A DNA stretch of 64,000 nucleotides from Anodontia alba (lineage: Eukaryota; Mollusca; Bivalvia; Lucinida; Lucinidae), in NCBI GenBank assembly GCA_964016985.1, contig OZ024836.1, positions 36,636,152 through 36,700,151 on the forward strand, read 5' to 3'. Numbering within the stretch: position 1 is the first letter of the stretch; every line of letters starts with the position of its first letter. The translations under genes and the position numbers were made by a program. Below are positions 1 through 13,300 of the stretch, one piece after another. The notes beneath the pieces are model-generated. The model had not been told where the DNA came from, did not search any database, and was given only the letters and a program-made list of their open reading frames with translations.

Positions 1-55
<55 letters not shown>

Positions 56-60
56 TATAA
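1..60. repeat. (AT)n microsatellite
   Basis: Almost uninterrupted AT dinucleotides at the window edge. Confidence 0.97.
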
Positions 61-559
61 AATCGGATTTTTGATTAACGTGCAGGTACAGGGGCAACAT
101 CCACATCAGGGCCCCCTTCCAGATAGCTGACTTGCTGCACGCATGGCAGATCTCACACCAGATCTCCAGGTACGTCTATCATGAGGGTTGATAGCCGAGA
201 GCTTCCACTCTCTGCAATCCCTCTCTGTCAGCTGCTTCCATGTCATTTTGGGCCTCCCAGGCCCACGCTTTCCATCAACCTGTATGTCAAAGGCTGTCTT
301 GATTGCACCACTGGAGCGTTCCACATGTCCATACCATCCAAGTCTTCTCTCCTTCAGAATGAGGTCCAGATCCTCAATGCCAAGCCGCACAAGTAGCTCA
401 TTGGACCTGGTGGTGACAGTGTCTTGCGGCCTGACATTGCAGATCTGTCTGATCATTGCCCTGTCATTTCGCTGCAGACGCTGGAGGTTCGGCTTTGTCA
501 ATGGCCAAGTCACGCTGGCATGGAGCATTGCGCTCCGCACACAAGAGCTGTACACATGG

Positions 560-1799
560 CAAGGCTCGGGAAATTTTGAAATCTGAATCGGTCCAGCCGA
601 TGACGATGACGTCATCAATGAGCCCATTTCCAAAAAAAAAATATGTATATATCACCTGTCACGAAAACTAATGACAATTGGCAGTCCTACAACTCCTTTT
701 AAATAATACACCTCAACCCCGTTATATGACGGAACGAGCATGATCAAAGCTGGCGTCATCAATAAATACAGTCAGGTATGTAAAAAGAAAGAAAAAAAAC
801 GGTTTTGTTGTTATTTCCACCTCCGCAGGGTTTTCCTAAACTATTTATAAACAACTGATTCCCGTCTTGTATAAGCGCGAAGACGGCGGGAAACAGGAGA
901 GACGGAACGAAACGACTTTCATGGACCTAATTAGGCCTGCGCCACGGGCGCTTTTGCATTTTTCAATGTTTCAAGATTTGACCAGACTGCTTGAATTTTA
1001 AGCACTGACCAATCTTGTCTAGCGCAAGTGGTGCATTACTTATTTTTACCGTGAAATCTACCTTGAATTATACTCGCGTGTTACGGCAATCAACAACAAC
1101 AACAAAAACAAAAAAAAAAAAGAATCAATCAATTATACCCAGATCAGACGCCGTTGTATGCGACATCTGATCAGGACGTACACGGTTTGGGAATTATTTA
1201 TCAAATCTGGGACCGACAAACCGTGTTGATCAAAACAAAAAAGAAGAGGAAGAAAACGGGTGCGTTCAAGCGGTGCATTCTTTTATCACTCTCAGTAAAG
1301 CGACCTTTGATCTTTTGGACACGCCGACTGCACCTGGATGTTTTGCAGTCTCAGTGTATTCACACGTGTCACACAAACGGATTAATTATCAGACTTCCGT
1401 TACTGATGATTTGTGTTAATCGCTTGTTTACCGCACAAAGGTCAGTGAAGTGTTGATTTTTTGACAATGTTTGGATAATGACGTAATTAATTTGTGCTGC
1501 GGTAGGTTGCCGTTGTTCAGCTGTCTCTCCAATATACATGTCAAATGACCGTTTAGAGCCTTTTAACTACCATAATATCGCATTTAAAAGGTGCGCGGAC
1601 GTTGTCAGTTTGGGAAGACTTGACCGTTTGTGATTTTTTAGACATCATTGATTCGTGAAAATTGGTTGGTTGGGCAAAAATGGGGTTCAAGGCACAAACC
1701 TGTTGGACCGATTTATTAGCGTTTTGGGGTGTTTGAAATCGGTCCAGAATTCTTAATTTCGGTCCAGACCGGCTATTTTTCCGGTTTTTCCGAGCCCTG
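560..1799. mobile_element. hAT-type DNA transposon, non-autonomous, inserted in the LINE
   Basis: The LINE homology is interrupted here. The insert is flanked by an exact 8-bp duplication ACACATGG (552-559 and 1800-1807), and its ends are inverted: CAAGGCTCGGGAAA on the left and CAGGGCTCGGAAAA on the right (reverse complement). Subterminal GGTCCAG motifs recur in opposite orientations. An 8-bp duplication with CARGG termini is the hAT signature. No transposase is recognisable in the 1,240 bp, so it is a non-autonomous derivative, younger than the LINE it entered. Confidence 0.85.
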
Positions 1800-2265
1800 A
1801 CACATGGCCATGTGTTTTGAAAGAGGTGGTGTGAAGAGAGGACTGGTAGCAGATCCTTGAACTTCTTCAAGGCGGTTTTCACACGTGTTGTGGTTGAAAG
1901 TTCACAGCCACCTGCTGCTGAGAGCATGTCTCCAAAGTATCAAAAGGAAGCTACCACCTCATGCTTGTCAGGTCCGACTTGAACTTCCTTCTGTGGTCTG
2001 CCATCCAAGGGGCATGCAGTTCCCTGGCACCGTGTACATCTATAGTCAGGGTCCTTTTTCAAGCGCTTGAGCCCACTGCATTTCTTGTGCACCCAGTGCT
2101 TGCAGCCATTGCAGAACATGCTGTTGCTGCCCACTCCAGTGTGACAGACAGCGCATGGAAACTCGCCTGAACTCTGCAGGAGGTCCAGTCCCGTACTGCA
2201 GATCATGATCTTTGTCTTTCCTGCATTTACTCTCAGTCCTTTCTTCTCCATTGCTTCCTTCCAAA

Positions 2266-2604
2266 TCAAGAGCCTCCTGACACATTCCTCAAACGATTCA
2301 GCGATGATACAAGGTCATCGGCATAGAGGTCCTCCCAGGGGACCCCAGAGCGGAACTCTCGTGATAAGGCTTCAAGCACAATGATGAAGAGCAGTGGGCT
2401 GAGTACTGTTCCTTGGTGAACACCAACCTTCACTTCAAACTCTTCACTGTACCCCTCACCTACACGGACATGGCTCCGTGCATTTGCATACATCCCCTGC
2501 ACCAGTCGCACAATCCACTCCTCCACACCAAGTTTTCTCAGCGCCCACCAGATGATCTTCCCAGGTACTCGATCAAACGCCTTCTCCAGGTCTACGAAAG
2601 CCAT
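2266..2604 (-). pseudogene. Reverse transcriptase palm fragment of LINE copy 1
   Basis: The 112-codon frame contains three RT landmarks in order: the first catalytic Asp in AFVDLEKAFDR, the HQGTVLSPLLF turn, and the YADDL box with the catalytic Asp pair. It is cut by frameshifts on both sides. The equivalent stretch in LINE copy 2 has lost the HQG...SPLLF segment through a deletion of about 50 bp. Confidence 0.85.
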
Positions 2605-3254
2605 GTAGTCTCTTATTGGCAGCTAGATACTTCTCTTGCAGCTGCCTGACAACAAAGATTGTGTCTGTAGTGCCTCTGCCTGGGACGAAGCCAAACTGGG
2701 AATCGTCGATTGACACCAACTGTCTGATGAGGCCGTCCACAATCCTCTCCAGGATTTTCATAACCTGCTCTGTTAGCTTGAGACCACGGTAGTTGCCCCT
2801 TTCCAATGCATCCCCTTTTTCTCTTGTAGAGGCAGACAATGAAACTCTGCTCCCAGTCAGAGGGTACCTTGCCATCACGAATGATTGCAACTGCGAGGTC
2901 ATGGATCATGGCGGCGCCCATGTCACAGGCCGCTCTTATCATCTCCACCACTATGCCTGATGGGCCCGGTGCTTTGCCTGCCTTCATCTGCGAGATAGCC
3001 TTCTTAACCATATCAATGGTGATTGGGATGGGCGGGCTTTCCACTGGTGATTGATATGACAGGTGGTCTGGGTCCCAGTCAAACTCAAATGTACATATTT
3101 TACCACAAGTTTTCCCTGTATTTTTGAAGCACCTAAGCAAACAGCGTGGTAATAAGGTGGAATACGGTAGATTGTTTGAAGCAAATATTCCTATCCATGC
3201 CAGAGCATAGCTTCATTTAAGTAGTATCCAGATAACATTTTCTTATTTCTCCAT

Positions 3255-3475
3255 GAAACTGTGCTGTGGGTACTCCATGAGTCTAGATAAGAGTGGGTAT
3301 CAAGTAAATAGTTTTCTTATTTCTCAACGAAAACATATATTGTGGGTACTCATTAGAAGCACCTCGGCGAGGCGCTTCTAAAGAGTACTCACAATATATG
3401 TTTTTGTCAAGAAATAAGAAAAATATAGATACTTTTGGGTTAAAAAAAATGTCTTATCAAGAGCTATGGACTACT
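3255..3475. mobile_element. Fold-back MITE, family FB-1
   Basis: Long inverted repeat around the centre AGCACCTCGGCGAGGCGCT. Arms read TTCTTATTTCT, GAAAACATATATTGTGG and TACTCATTAGAAGC, then the same in reverse. The ends carry CTAGATAAG and CTTATC...AGCTATGG, the subterminal motif of this family. Confidence 0.85.
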
Positions 3476-3642
3476 AAACATTAGAAACAATTTGCAGAGG
3501 TGCTTATGATGAGTATCACAACCTGTTTAAATGAGAAACTAGAAAAATACCAGTCTTTTGACAGAAAAAAGTGCCTTAACTAAAAGTCAGTCATAAATCT
3601 AAATCAGAGGAGTATCAGGCAAATATTTATATTTTTTTTTAA

Positions 3643-3816
3643 CCCTTGTCCTGCTGAATAAATTAAGATGCCACATCCTTTTCAAATTTTCAGCCAATCA
3701 GATTACTTAATCCAGATTGTTGATATAAATTCAAACACTGAATGGTATACAGTGTTTGAATCTGGATCTACATTGTTTGCAAAGGCAGGGTATATCCGGG
3801 TTCAGCAGGACAAGGG
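3643..3816. mobile_element. TTAA-flanked fold-back MITE, piggyBac-like ends
   Basis: Flanked by TTAA on both sides (3639-3642, 3817-3820), with inverted ends CCCTTGTCCTGCTGAA and TTCAGCAGGACAAGGG. TTAA target duplications with CCC termini are characteristic of piggyBac-superfamily elements. Internally it contains TCAGCCAATCAGATTA and a GTTTGAATCTGGATCTACAT stretch related to copies at 18649, 23878 and 42315. Confidence 0.8.
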
Positions 3817-3995
3817 TTAAATTCTTCATGAAAACGTATAGGTACTCATTAGAGAAGTACTTCTAATAAGTACACGCATCATGTTTTTGTAGAGAAATAA
3901 GGATGATATCAATACTTTTTGGCTGAATAAAAAGCATCTTATCTAGATATTTGGTTGGAATTTTACAGCCAAGTCTATTAAGGTATTGTCCAGCC

Positions 3996-4174
3996 GGTCA
4001 GTTTGCATAACCACACTTTTCCTGGAAGGCTTGTGCATTCTTATGCCAGATGCTGAAAACTGCTCTTCTTGATTCAGCGGAGGGGAATGAACACAGAAAA
4101 TAGTGCAAGATCAATCTCCACAAAAGAATGTTGCCGGACCCAGACCCACATCTGACTAAGCCACTGTGGCCGGT
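3996..4174 (-). mobile_element. tRNA-derived SINE, family A, diverged partial copy
   Basis: Shares the family-A body (CTTGATTCAGCGG, GATCAATCTCCAC, AGAATGTTGCCG) and ends at the tRNA-like head GGCC...GTGGCTTAG. It is heavily mutated and ends about 70 bp before the splice donor side of POLRMT exon 9. Confidence 0.7.
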
Positions 4175-4247
4175 CTTATCAAGAGCACAGTGTCTTATGC
4201 AATGCAATCTTACCATAGCTTGTTCCTTATTCCAAGATTATACGTAC

Positions 4248-4353
4248 CATAGAATCTCTTCTCCATTTTTCTCAGTTTTGATCTGAACCCTTCAGTCAGT
4301 TGCAGTCTCCAGGTTTTCTTCAACTTCTTTAGTTTCTCTTTCAGTTGCTTTTT
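4248..4353 (-). CDS. POLRMT: POLRMT exon 9 (last in window)
   Basis: Acceptor TTTCTGTAAACAG, donor GGTACGTA; 35 codons plus one base, starting in phase 0. It encodes a basic helix (KKLKKTWRLQLTEGF, then KMEKRFYG) that aligns with the human stretch ending in REVYEG just before the polymerase domain. The next exon must supply two bases of a Gly codon and was not found in 1-4247. Confidence 0.88.
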
Positions 4354-7300
4354 CTGTTTACAGAAAGAAAAGCAGTTACCTGATTAATTTCTTTAATGCT
4401 TAGCACTCTAGGTAAAAAAATTCAGCAGACAACATACTGAAAGATTTTTTCTTATTTTCTTTTTTTCCAGTAAACAGGTTTTGATATTTCATGCAAATTG
4501 TCTCCAATGGAGACAATCTGCATGAAATGCCAAATCCTGTTTTCTAGCAAAAAATAAGAAAATACTGTCAATGTGTTATCAGCTGAATTAGTCTAGAGAA
4601 AATAGGTAAGGTAAAAGTTAATATTTAATTTAGTGTTGTGCCATTTTATCGAAATAACTGAAAACTAATCGGATGAGCCCACTATCAGCAACTATTGATT
4701 TTTTTTTTTTCACTATCGATTATTTGAAATTTTATTTTTAGTACATGGGCCAACCGTCACATAATGAGACCTACAAATTAAGAGTATTATGAAAGACTCA
4801 TTGACTAGAAACATGGCTGCAAAATCTGCTTTGTCATGAAACAAACTATAGCTTAAACTACCCTAGTTATGCTATTATATGCTGTTGCATTTTAAGTAAT
4901 ATAGAAACATAACTGTCACCTCTTGAGTTAAGATTTTGTGACATTCAAATTGTCATTATAACTAATTGTCTTTGTATCGAGTGTCAGTATAAGGAGGGTT
5001 GACTGTATATAAAAAAATTCAACATATTAATCTGAATGTCCCTCTTCATAGCTGCCGGTAAGGCACTTTTTTCGACCAAACAGAACTGATATTTCTCTTA
5101 TTTCTACATGAAAACATATGGTGTAGGTACTAATTAGAAGTGATTCATTATTTCTGCACAAAATGTATTTATGGGTTATCATAAGAAGCACCTCAACGAA
5201 GCGCTTCTGGTAAGCACCCAAAACATATGTTCTCGAGCAGAAATTAGAAAAATATTTATTGATATCTTATGCCTTTTACCTACAGCTATGGAAAGGTTAT
5301 CTTCTTGCATTGAACCACAGCCTTGTTTTTTGTTTGTTTATCTGAATTGAGGTTTTACGGTTCAGTCAACCCATCAGGATTGTGTTGAGCGCAGTCAGTT
5401 AACCTACTCACACTGTTTCTGGACATGTTTAGTCCTCAAAGTGGTTAACCAGTACACTGCAACGCGGATTTATGGTAATGCAGGGCCGAGCTGTTCAAAG
5501 AGTCGTTAGCTTAATGAGCTCGTTATGGGTCATTTCGTTAGCAGATTCAATACACAATATTCTGATATTTTTTGCTGAAAAAATGTGAGTAGCTTTTGCA
5601 CTGCAAAAGCTACTCACATTTTTTCAGCAAAAAATTTCAACATATTTGCGTATCACTCGATTAAAATTTTAACGAATTGTTAACTAACGACATCATTAGT
5701 TTTGAACAACTGGGCCCTGATCGTTTTATCATGGATATGAGTTTCACCTGGATGCTTTCAACACGTGAAAGATAAACAATGAATTTATTAATGAAAACAA
5801 AACAATTAGCGGTTATCTGTTTATTCAATATTAACAACAGGTTACATTTATGAGATAACAGGCCGAAAATATACCATACAGTGAACAAAAATATGACACA
5901 TTTTCAGCCATGGGCCAGGTATATGCCTCACCATTAAGATCGGTGATCACCTCTAATATAGTCAGCTGCCTTGGACCCCAGCATCCACGTTATATCCACA
6001 TTGCAGTGTAGTTGTGAACATACTTTTGCCAGTAGTTGAAAACTGCCCCTCTTGAATCAGCGGAACAGGGAGAATGAACATAGAAATAATTTAACCACCA
6101 CGAAAGTTATGTGCTCAGACTGGGGTTTAGACTTGCGACCCCTGGATCTGCAGTCAGATGCGCTACCAGTCACTACCGGTGTGCAAAAATACTGGTATAC
6201 CGCGATATTTCTTCGGTACGTACCGCAGTACACTTGCCTGTACCGCGATATTCTGATGATCTATTTTTAGCAACAGTCTATTGTAGAAAACCATTAATCT
6301 CCAAAATACTGAAACAGTTGAAGTTTAAACAGTTTCAAATGGTATGCTTCAGTTATATACTATTGAATTTCATTTACAAAAAGTAAGTCTTCATGTCTTA
6401 GGCAATGGATGAGATGAAATAATTATACCTGCAACATTACTTGTTGTAAATACATTTATATTTAACAATACATGTTAATACTTTATGAAAGTATAACAGT
6501 GGTTATAGGGATGTAAATAAGTATGCAGTTATAAAATTGATAATAAGCAGGAAGGTGTTACTAAAGCATTAAGTGCTGGAAAGTGCTGACTTATGGTCCT
6601 AGATGTATCTCCAGTCTCCACTCTCCACTGCTGATTTTTAATTTAAAATATAAATTTCTATTGCAACATACATGTAAATCAATATTTCATTGAAAATAAA
6701 ACTTAGCACAGATAATTGAGGTGGTTTAAACTTATACGCCATCAGATGTTGGCATATCAACCAAATGGCCACTGCTGCTGGCAATTTCACAATGACCTCT
6801 GCAAAATTTAATACTGCTGCGGTATACCGTGGTACATACCGCAGTACTCTGCTAAATACTGCGGTATACCATGGTACTTTATTTTTCACGGTACCCAGCC
6901 CTATTAGCCACAGCCGCGAACATACTTACTTTTTGTTCCGTCAATGTTTCATCACTGACAGTGGCAATAGACTTCACAGATGCATAGGTTTCAAGCTCTT
7001 TCTTGAACTGCTCATCTGCTTTCTCCAAAATCTCTTCTGCTGAAATTACTCCCGCATATGGATTAGCTTCCACCATCTACAATAAAAGCACTGCAAGCAT
7101 AATACCCTGCCGTAGCAATTATTTGTGTATGTATTAAAGTTGTCGTGGTGAAAATGTCTGGAAAGAAAATGATGGAGGGACAGATAACAATCCTAAATGA
7201 GATCTTGATAATATCAATGGACAGATAACAATCCTAAACCTGATCTTGATAATATCAATGCATATAGCAAGTTTGGTTAAAAGGCCATGTTATTTACACA

Positions 7301-10300
7301 AGTTATAGTCCAGAAACGAAAATATGGGCGTGTCTTGGGCAGATAACTCCGTAAAAACGACGAAATTTGCCCATTAGCAATCCTAAACCAGATCTCCACA
7401 ATATCAATGCACATATCAAGTTTGGAGAAAATCCATTGATGTTTACTCAAGTTATCATCCGGAAAGAAAAAACGGACTAACGGACTGACAGACACAGGGA
7501 CGTCCAACGTGAAACCATAATACCCCGCCACTATTGTGCGGCGGGGTATAAAAAGCACAAAAGTATTTCTAAGTTCTCTATTGATGGAATGGGCGCACCT
7601 AAGAGAAATAATTCTTGACCTGGAAATTTTAGCCATTTTTCTCATAAGGGGCTACTCTTAAAGGAAAGAGTTTGCTCCCATTTGGGGCTACCAAAATTAA
7701 AAACTGGCTACAAGGTGTCATAAATACTATCTGGTGCAATGATCTGATGTTTTACATCTATTTCAATATTATTTAAATACTGAAGTGACGAGGCACTTCT
7801 AATGAGTACTAACAACATAAGATTTTTATGAAGAAATACTGAGAATTATCTCAGAATTATCACTAAATACTCCTCCTTACCCAGTTCTCTGATGCAGCAA
7901 GAAAATTACCTCTGACTTTGGAAGCGGGTTATTCAATTCTTTGACTAGAAGTCCACTGTAACTGTGACTAGGATCAGATGAGGGAACCTCAAACCCAGGA
8001 AACACTTTATGAAGCACCTAAAACCAAAAGAAAATATTTTATTCGCAACGCATGAAAAAGAAAAAAAAAAAACACCCTCATGTTATACCTCTAAGTGTGA
8101 CCTTGATGTTGGAGCTATAGACCTGGGTCTTGCATGCAATACATTGTCTTGTGATGGAAAACATACCTGCAAAGTAATTTCTAAATCCATACAGGAATGA
8201 CAAGTTATGGACTGGACATGAAAAATAAACTCTGTTTTTGAAATTTGACCTCAAAGTGTTACCTTGACCTTGGAGCCATAAACCTGGGTCTCGCACGCGA
8301 CACATCGTCTCATGATGGTTAGCGATGAGTACCTACAACGTATGCTTTATGGAGAAATGGAATTTATCCTAGAATTATGATCAATTACTCCTCAACAAGT
8401 CCTCTGACATATGGTATAAGCCTTCCTTTAATATACATTGCTCACCGATTATACTACACAAGAAGACCAAATGGTCCTGGTTGCTCAACAGAGCAAATGT
8501 ATCAATAAGAAAGTAGGTCAAAGGTCAGGGTAAATTTCACTGAGGAACCAAAGTATGGGAGTTTGTTTGTCAAACTATACAAGTGCTACAAATTTCTTTG
8601 CTGTAGCTTTAACAATTACCAGAGTGAATACAAGGTCTTCCTTTCCTTTGACCTAGTGACTTATTTTTTTATCCCTGGTGACCCCGCATGAAGTCAATCT
8701 AGAGATCTGACCCATGTGGCCTAATTTCTAGCTCAACCTATCAAGCAAAACATTCTAACAAACTTTCCTGAAGTTTGGGCCAAAAATATGGCCTCTACGA
8801 GGGATGTTCGAAATGAATTGCTTATTTCTATCTGGAGACTTCAAGTTTCAAGTTAGCCCAAAAGTACTCATTTCATGCCCTCGAAGTACTCCCCGTGGCT
8901 AGAAATGCAAAGTTTCAGCCGATGTATCCACTTCTTGAAGGCGTCACGGTACGCTGATTTCGGCACAGTAATAAGGTACTGATGAATGGCAGATCCAAGT
9001 GCCTGTCGGGACTGGTATTTCCGCCCAACAAGAAATGCTTTCAATTTCGGAAACAAAAAGAAATCACATGGGGCAAGGTCTGGGGAATACGGGGGGTGAG
9101 GCAAAACAGTTACTTTTTCTTTCTTCAAAAACGCCGTAACTATTTCGGATGTATGAGCTGGGGCATTGTCATGTAGAAGACGGACATGTTTAAAACCAGT
9201 GGCAGGGCGTCATTTCTGATAATACTTTTTCAGTTTCTTCAGTACTACGTCTTTGTAGTACTTTCCGGTGATGCTTTTGCCCTTTTTCACTGGCACTTTT
9301 ATTGCGACTCCTTCACCAGAGAAGAAGATTGCATACAAAACCTTCTTTGTACTCAAAGAACGTTTGGCAATTATTGGGCGTTTGCTGTGTTTAGTGGCCC
9401 AGATCTTATTGCTAACCTTTCTGATGGGCTCAAAATAATAGACCCAGGTTTCATCACCTGTGACGACATTGGCAAACTGCTTTTTGTCATATTTTGGAAA
9501 CATTTGAAGCAGCTTTTTGGCCACTTTAACCCGTTGCCTCTTTTGCTCGTCAGTCAACAGATGTGGCACCCATCTAGCAGAAATCTTTCTGACTTTCAAA
9601 TGCTTCTTCAAAATAAGGTGGACCGTTGATAGTGATATGCCTACCTTTCGTGCAATATCACTAACTGTAAATCTGGCATCTCCTTCAATGATTTCCTTTA
9701 TTTTGGAAATGATTTCTTTACGAGATGCAGATTTTGGCCTACCTGATTTCGGTGCATTTTTGATGGACTCTACACCAGACTCAAATTTCTTTTTCCACCG
9801 CCGAACTGTGTCATAAGACACACAAGAAGGTCCAAAAGCAGTAGAAATTTCAGTCATCAGCTTCTTCAAAGAACAACCAAGTTTTGAGCGAGCTTTGATG
9901 TAAGCCCGTATTTCATCTTTTTTGTCGACGCTTCTACCAACCATTTTTACTGCAGTGGTCAATGACTGCGTGTATTCAAATGGCAAATTTTATGTCTTAC
10001 ACTTAGTCTAACATGTACATTTATACACCATTGTGTAGATATTGAATAGCCCTATACAGGTATGTATTGGTTTTTATCGTGCCCCACGTGGATATCGAGC
10101 TAGAGGACAATAAGCAATTCATTTCGAACATCCCTCGTAGAGTGCTCAGAAGTGTATAGTCTACCTCGCTTATCTCAAATAACTGCTTATCTCAAAGTGA
10201 AAATCTGGTCCCTTTTTAACATGGAAATCTAACAACAGGTAACAAAATATTGTGGAAAAGAGGAGAAACCCTAAGGAGCAATTTCTCCTCTTTTTTCACA

Positions 10301-13300
10301 ATATTTTCAATATATCTCAACTTCAGGAGTCAAATTACATATTAATTTATGAAATGTGATTAGTCATTTTATTTTTTCCTCAATACCGCAAATCTGATAT
10401 GTCGAGTCGAGGTAGTCGAGGTACGGATATCTCGAAGTATTTCAGAGAGTCCCTAGGAGATAACGAGAGTCGACTGTATTCCTTTTACCTGTATGAAGGT
10501 CAAAGAAAAGAAAACTTACCTTTAAAATACTCTGTTTTTCATTACCAACAAATTTCAGCTGAGTGAAAATATCCTTGACATTCAGTCCCTGTAAATAAAC
10601 AAACAGAATGAAAATGTGCCACGACACTAGTAAAAAGGGCCTTATCACCTAAGAAAAACATGAGAGAATGTACCTTATGACACACATGATCCATAGTTCT
10701 AGATAAGGATATCTTTTTTAACACCAAAAACTGTTAATATTTTTCTTATGTCTTTAAATGTGTTTAGGTTTTATGGTCCACTCAATCCACTGGGGTTATG
10801 CTGAGCGCAGTCAGTTTACTTATCCACACTTTTACTGGGCAGGCTTAGTCCTCTAAGTAGTTAACCAGTATTGTGCACATTCTTTCTCCAAAATCTGACA
10901 ACTGTCCTTGAATCAGCGGAAAGGAGAGAATGACTGTAGAAAATACTACATGATCCAATTGCCACGAAAGAATGTTGCCGACCCGGCGGGGATCAAACCC
11001 ACAACCTTTGATCACCAGTCGGACACGCATCCAACTGAGCCACCTAGGCCAGCACCACAACATGAGTAAAAAGGGCCCTTATCACATAAGAAAAAACATG
11101 AGAAAATGTACCTTTTGACATACAGGTCAGTCCCGTTAGTACTCGCGTCGTTAGTGCGCGAATACGGATATAACGCGGGGACGTCATGCCTCCCAAAATT
11201 TTTTCGAAGGGTCCCAGTTTCCCCATCCTCTAGGTCAAAAGAACAAAATGTGTTTTTTGTTTTTCAGAGCTTCGATCTGCAGAAAAAGAAATTATTTACT
11301 GCTGTTTGTTTGTTTGTGCTGAGGTTTTACGGCCCAGTCAACCCAATGAGGTCATGTCGAGCGCGGTCAGTTTACCTAACCACACGTTTACTGGGCAGGC
11401 TTAGTCCTCTAAGCGGTTAACCAGTATTGTGCACATTCTTTCGCCAGAAACTGACAACTGCCCTTCTTGAATCAGCGGAAGGGAGAGAATGACCGTAGAA
11501 AATATTTCATGATCAATCTCCACGAAAGAATGTTGCTGACCTCGGCGGGGGTTGAACCCCGACCTCCTGGTCTCCAGTCGGACGGCGCATCCAACTGAGC
11601 CACCGAGGCCGGCTATTTACTGCTGTTGTACATGTCATAATAGCAAATAAAAAAAAATGATTTTGAAAGAATAAAGCTAATCAATGTATTGTCTCTGTTG
11701 TATTTTTGTTTATGTACGTGCGTAATGACCGTAATTGACCTTTTGATGTTTATTTTAAGAAGACAAACTTGTGCCAATTAAAACTTCATTTAACTTTTTA
11801 AACGATACAAACATATCTATCAAGAAACGGCTTATCCCGCATCTAAAGAATAGGAAAATGGCCACAGTTATCCATAATTAATTTGTAAATACTTGAAAGA
11901 CACCAAATTTTCCAGTTTGATATGGCCGCCATGCCGACCTAATTAGATATTCATCCAATCAGCGACGCGGATCACTGGACATCGATTACTGCGCACGCGG
12001 TCAGGTAGTAGAGCGTGTAACTGTGAAATTTGTCCGGCACTTATTGTCTTGAAAAATTTAATTCTTCTATCAGATTAACACTGATTAAAATGGAAAACCA
12101 AAGAAGAAAACGAAAAGCCTTCACGGTTCAAGAAAAACTTGAGGCCATTGAACCTGGCACTTTGTTGGAATCAAATGCTTTGGTTTAGTCAATTTTTTTT
12201 TCTTTGAGCTTTCGTTCTATTCTATACAAGCAGAAAGATTAAAAAACTTAACGATTTCTGCTGTTTTATTAATAAGATTTCTTTTACTGGACTAAAATAT
12301 TTCGCTATGCTCGCGGGGACCGGTATTGATACCGGACTTTTTATGTGACTTACACCGCACTTCAACACCGTCTGTATTACAACACCGGCAAATATGGCGG
12401 ATCGAGCCACAAAATGGAAACGTAAATAAAGTATTTAGCGTGTATAGTGCAGAAAAAGTACATCAGAGGGTGTAAAAAAGACAAAACATACAACGTTAGT
12501 ACTCATTCGTTTATTTATATAAATAACACATGAAATATCATTGTTTTCATTCATAAATCCCTCCAAACATGTATATACGTGTGTCCCATACAAATGTCAA
12601 CATTTATAAAGTCCGATCAGTCGGCTCCGAACTTACTACGCGCCTCGCCTATATCGCGGTCTGGATTTGTGCATCCTGACCAGCGCGTAATAACGGGACT
12701 GACCTGTATATGTGGCATAGTTCCATATAAGGAGATTTTTTTTCAACAAAAAAACTGTTAATATTTTTCTTATATCTCCACAAAAAGTCAAACATATTGT
12801 GGTACTCGATGAGGCACTTCTAATGAGTACCCACAATGTATGTTTTTATGAAGAAAAAGAAAAATATTTTCCCGATACCCCTTCTTATCTGGACCTATGC
12901 ATGTGTCAAGTGAAGAATAAGGTCAGCCTGCACATCTGCTGACTGTGCTTAGTCTTTGCCAGACACTTTCTGAATAGCAATAACCCAATGTCTAGATCAG
13001 TTTGCCAGTTTCGAATTACAAAGGCCAAGTCCCTAAAGCATCTCCCTAGCTGGTACAACAGGTATGAGCATGTGTGTACACGCTGCTGCTTGGTATTCAG
13101 ATCATTTGGAATAGTTGTGAAATAGTGATCAACCAGACTATATTTGTATGTTTACTTTTAAAAGTGCCAATAAGGACAAATAAACCCCAAATTACATGAA
13201 ATGCATGTTTTCATACTTTTCTGTTCACAAGAAATTTTCATTGCAATATTTGTCTGGTTAGGAATTGGCAAAGTCAGTGTAGTCATAACAAGTGCCTCTG

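Larger units (their letters stand above)
84..3082 (-). mobile_element. Non-LTR retrotransposon (LINE) relic, copy 1, split by a hAT element
   Basis: Minus-strand LINE in two blocks, about 84-559 and 1800-3082, matching the LINE at 24945-28436 closely at DNA level. Reading 5' to 3' on the minus strand it holds the end of the RT N-terminal region (GKAPGPSGIVVEM), the RT palm (AFVDLEKAFDRVPG, HQGTVLSPLLF, YADDL), a PHD-like Cys/His zinc motif (CNGCKHWVHKKC) and a conserved C-terminal tail (LQRLQRNDRAMIRQICN). Identity to copy 2 stops at about 3082, so it is 5'-truncated and lacks the endonuclease. Several frameshifts make it non-functional. It lies in the POLRMT intron after the last visible exon, in the same orientation as the gene. 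It is an APE-type LINE; I do not resolve the clade. Confidence 0.9.
11123..12706 (+). mobile_element. pogo/Tigger-like DNA transposon relic with nested SINE
   Basis: Inverted ends CAGGTCAGTCCCGTTA (left) and TAACGGGACTGACCTG (right) are flanked by TA (11121-11122, 12707-12708). Further in, GCGCGAATACGGATATAACG and a mirrored CGCGTAATAACG region continue the similarity. A short remnant of a CENP-B-type transposase N-terminus remains at 12090. The element is 1,584 bp including the SINE at 11307-11613, far shorter than an autonomous Tigger, so it is an internally deleted copy. Confidence 0.85.

Noticed and set aside
9186..9816. Plus-strand frames of 99-147 codons across the mariner
   Set aside because: Antisense shadows of the transposase.
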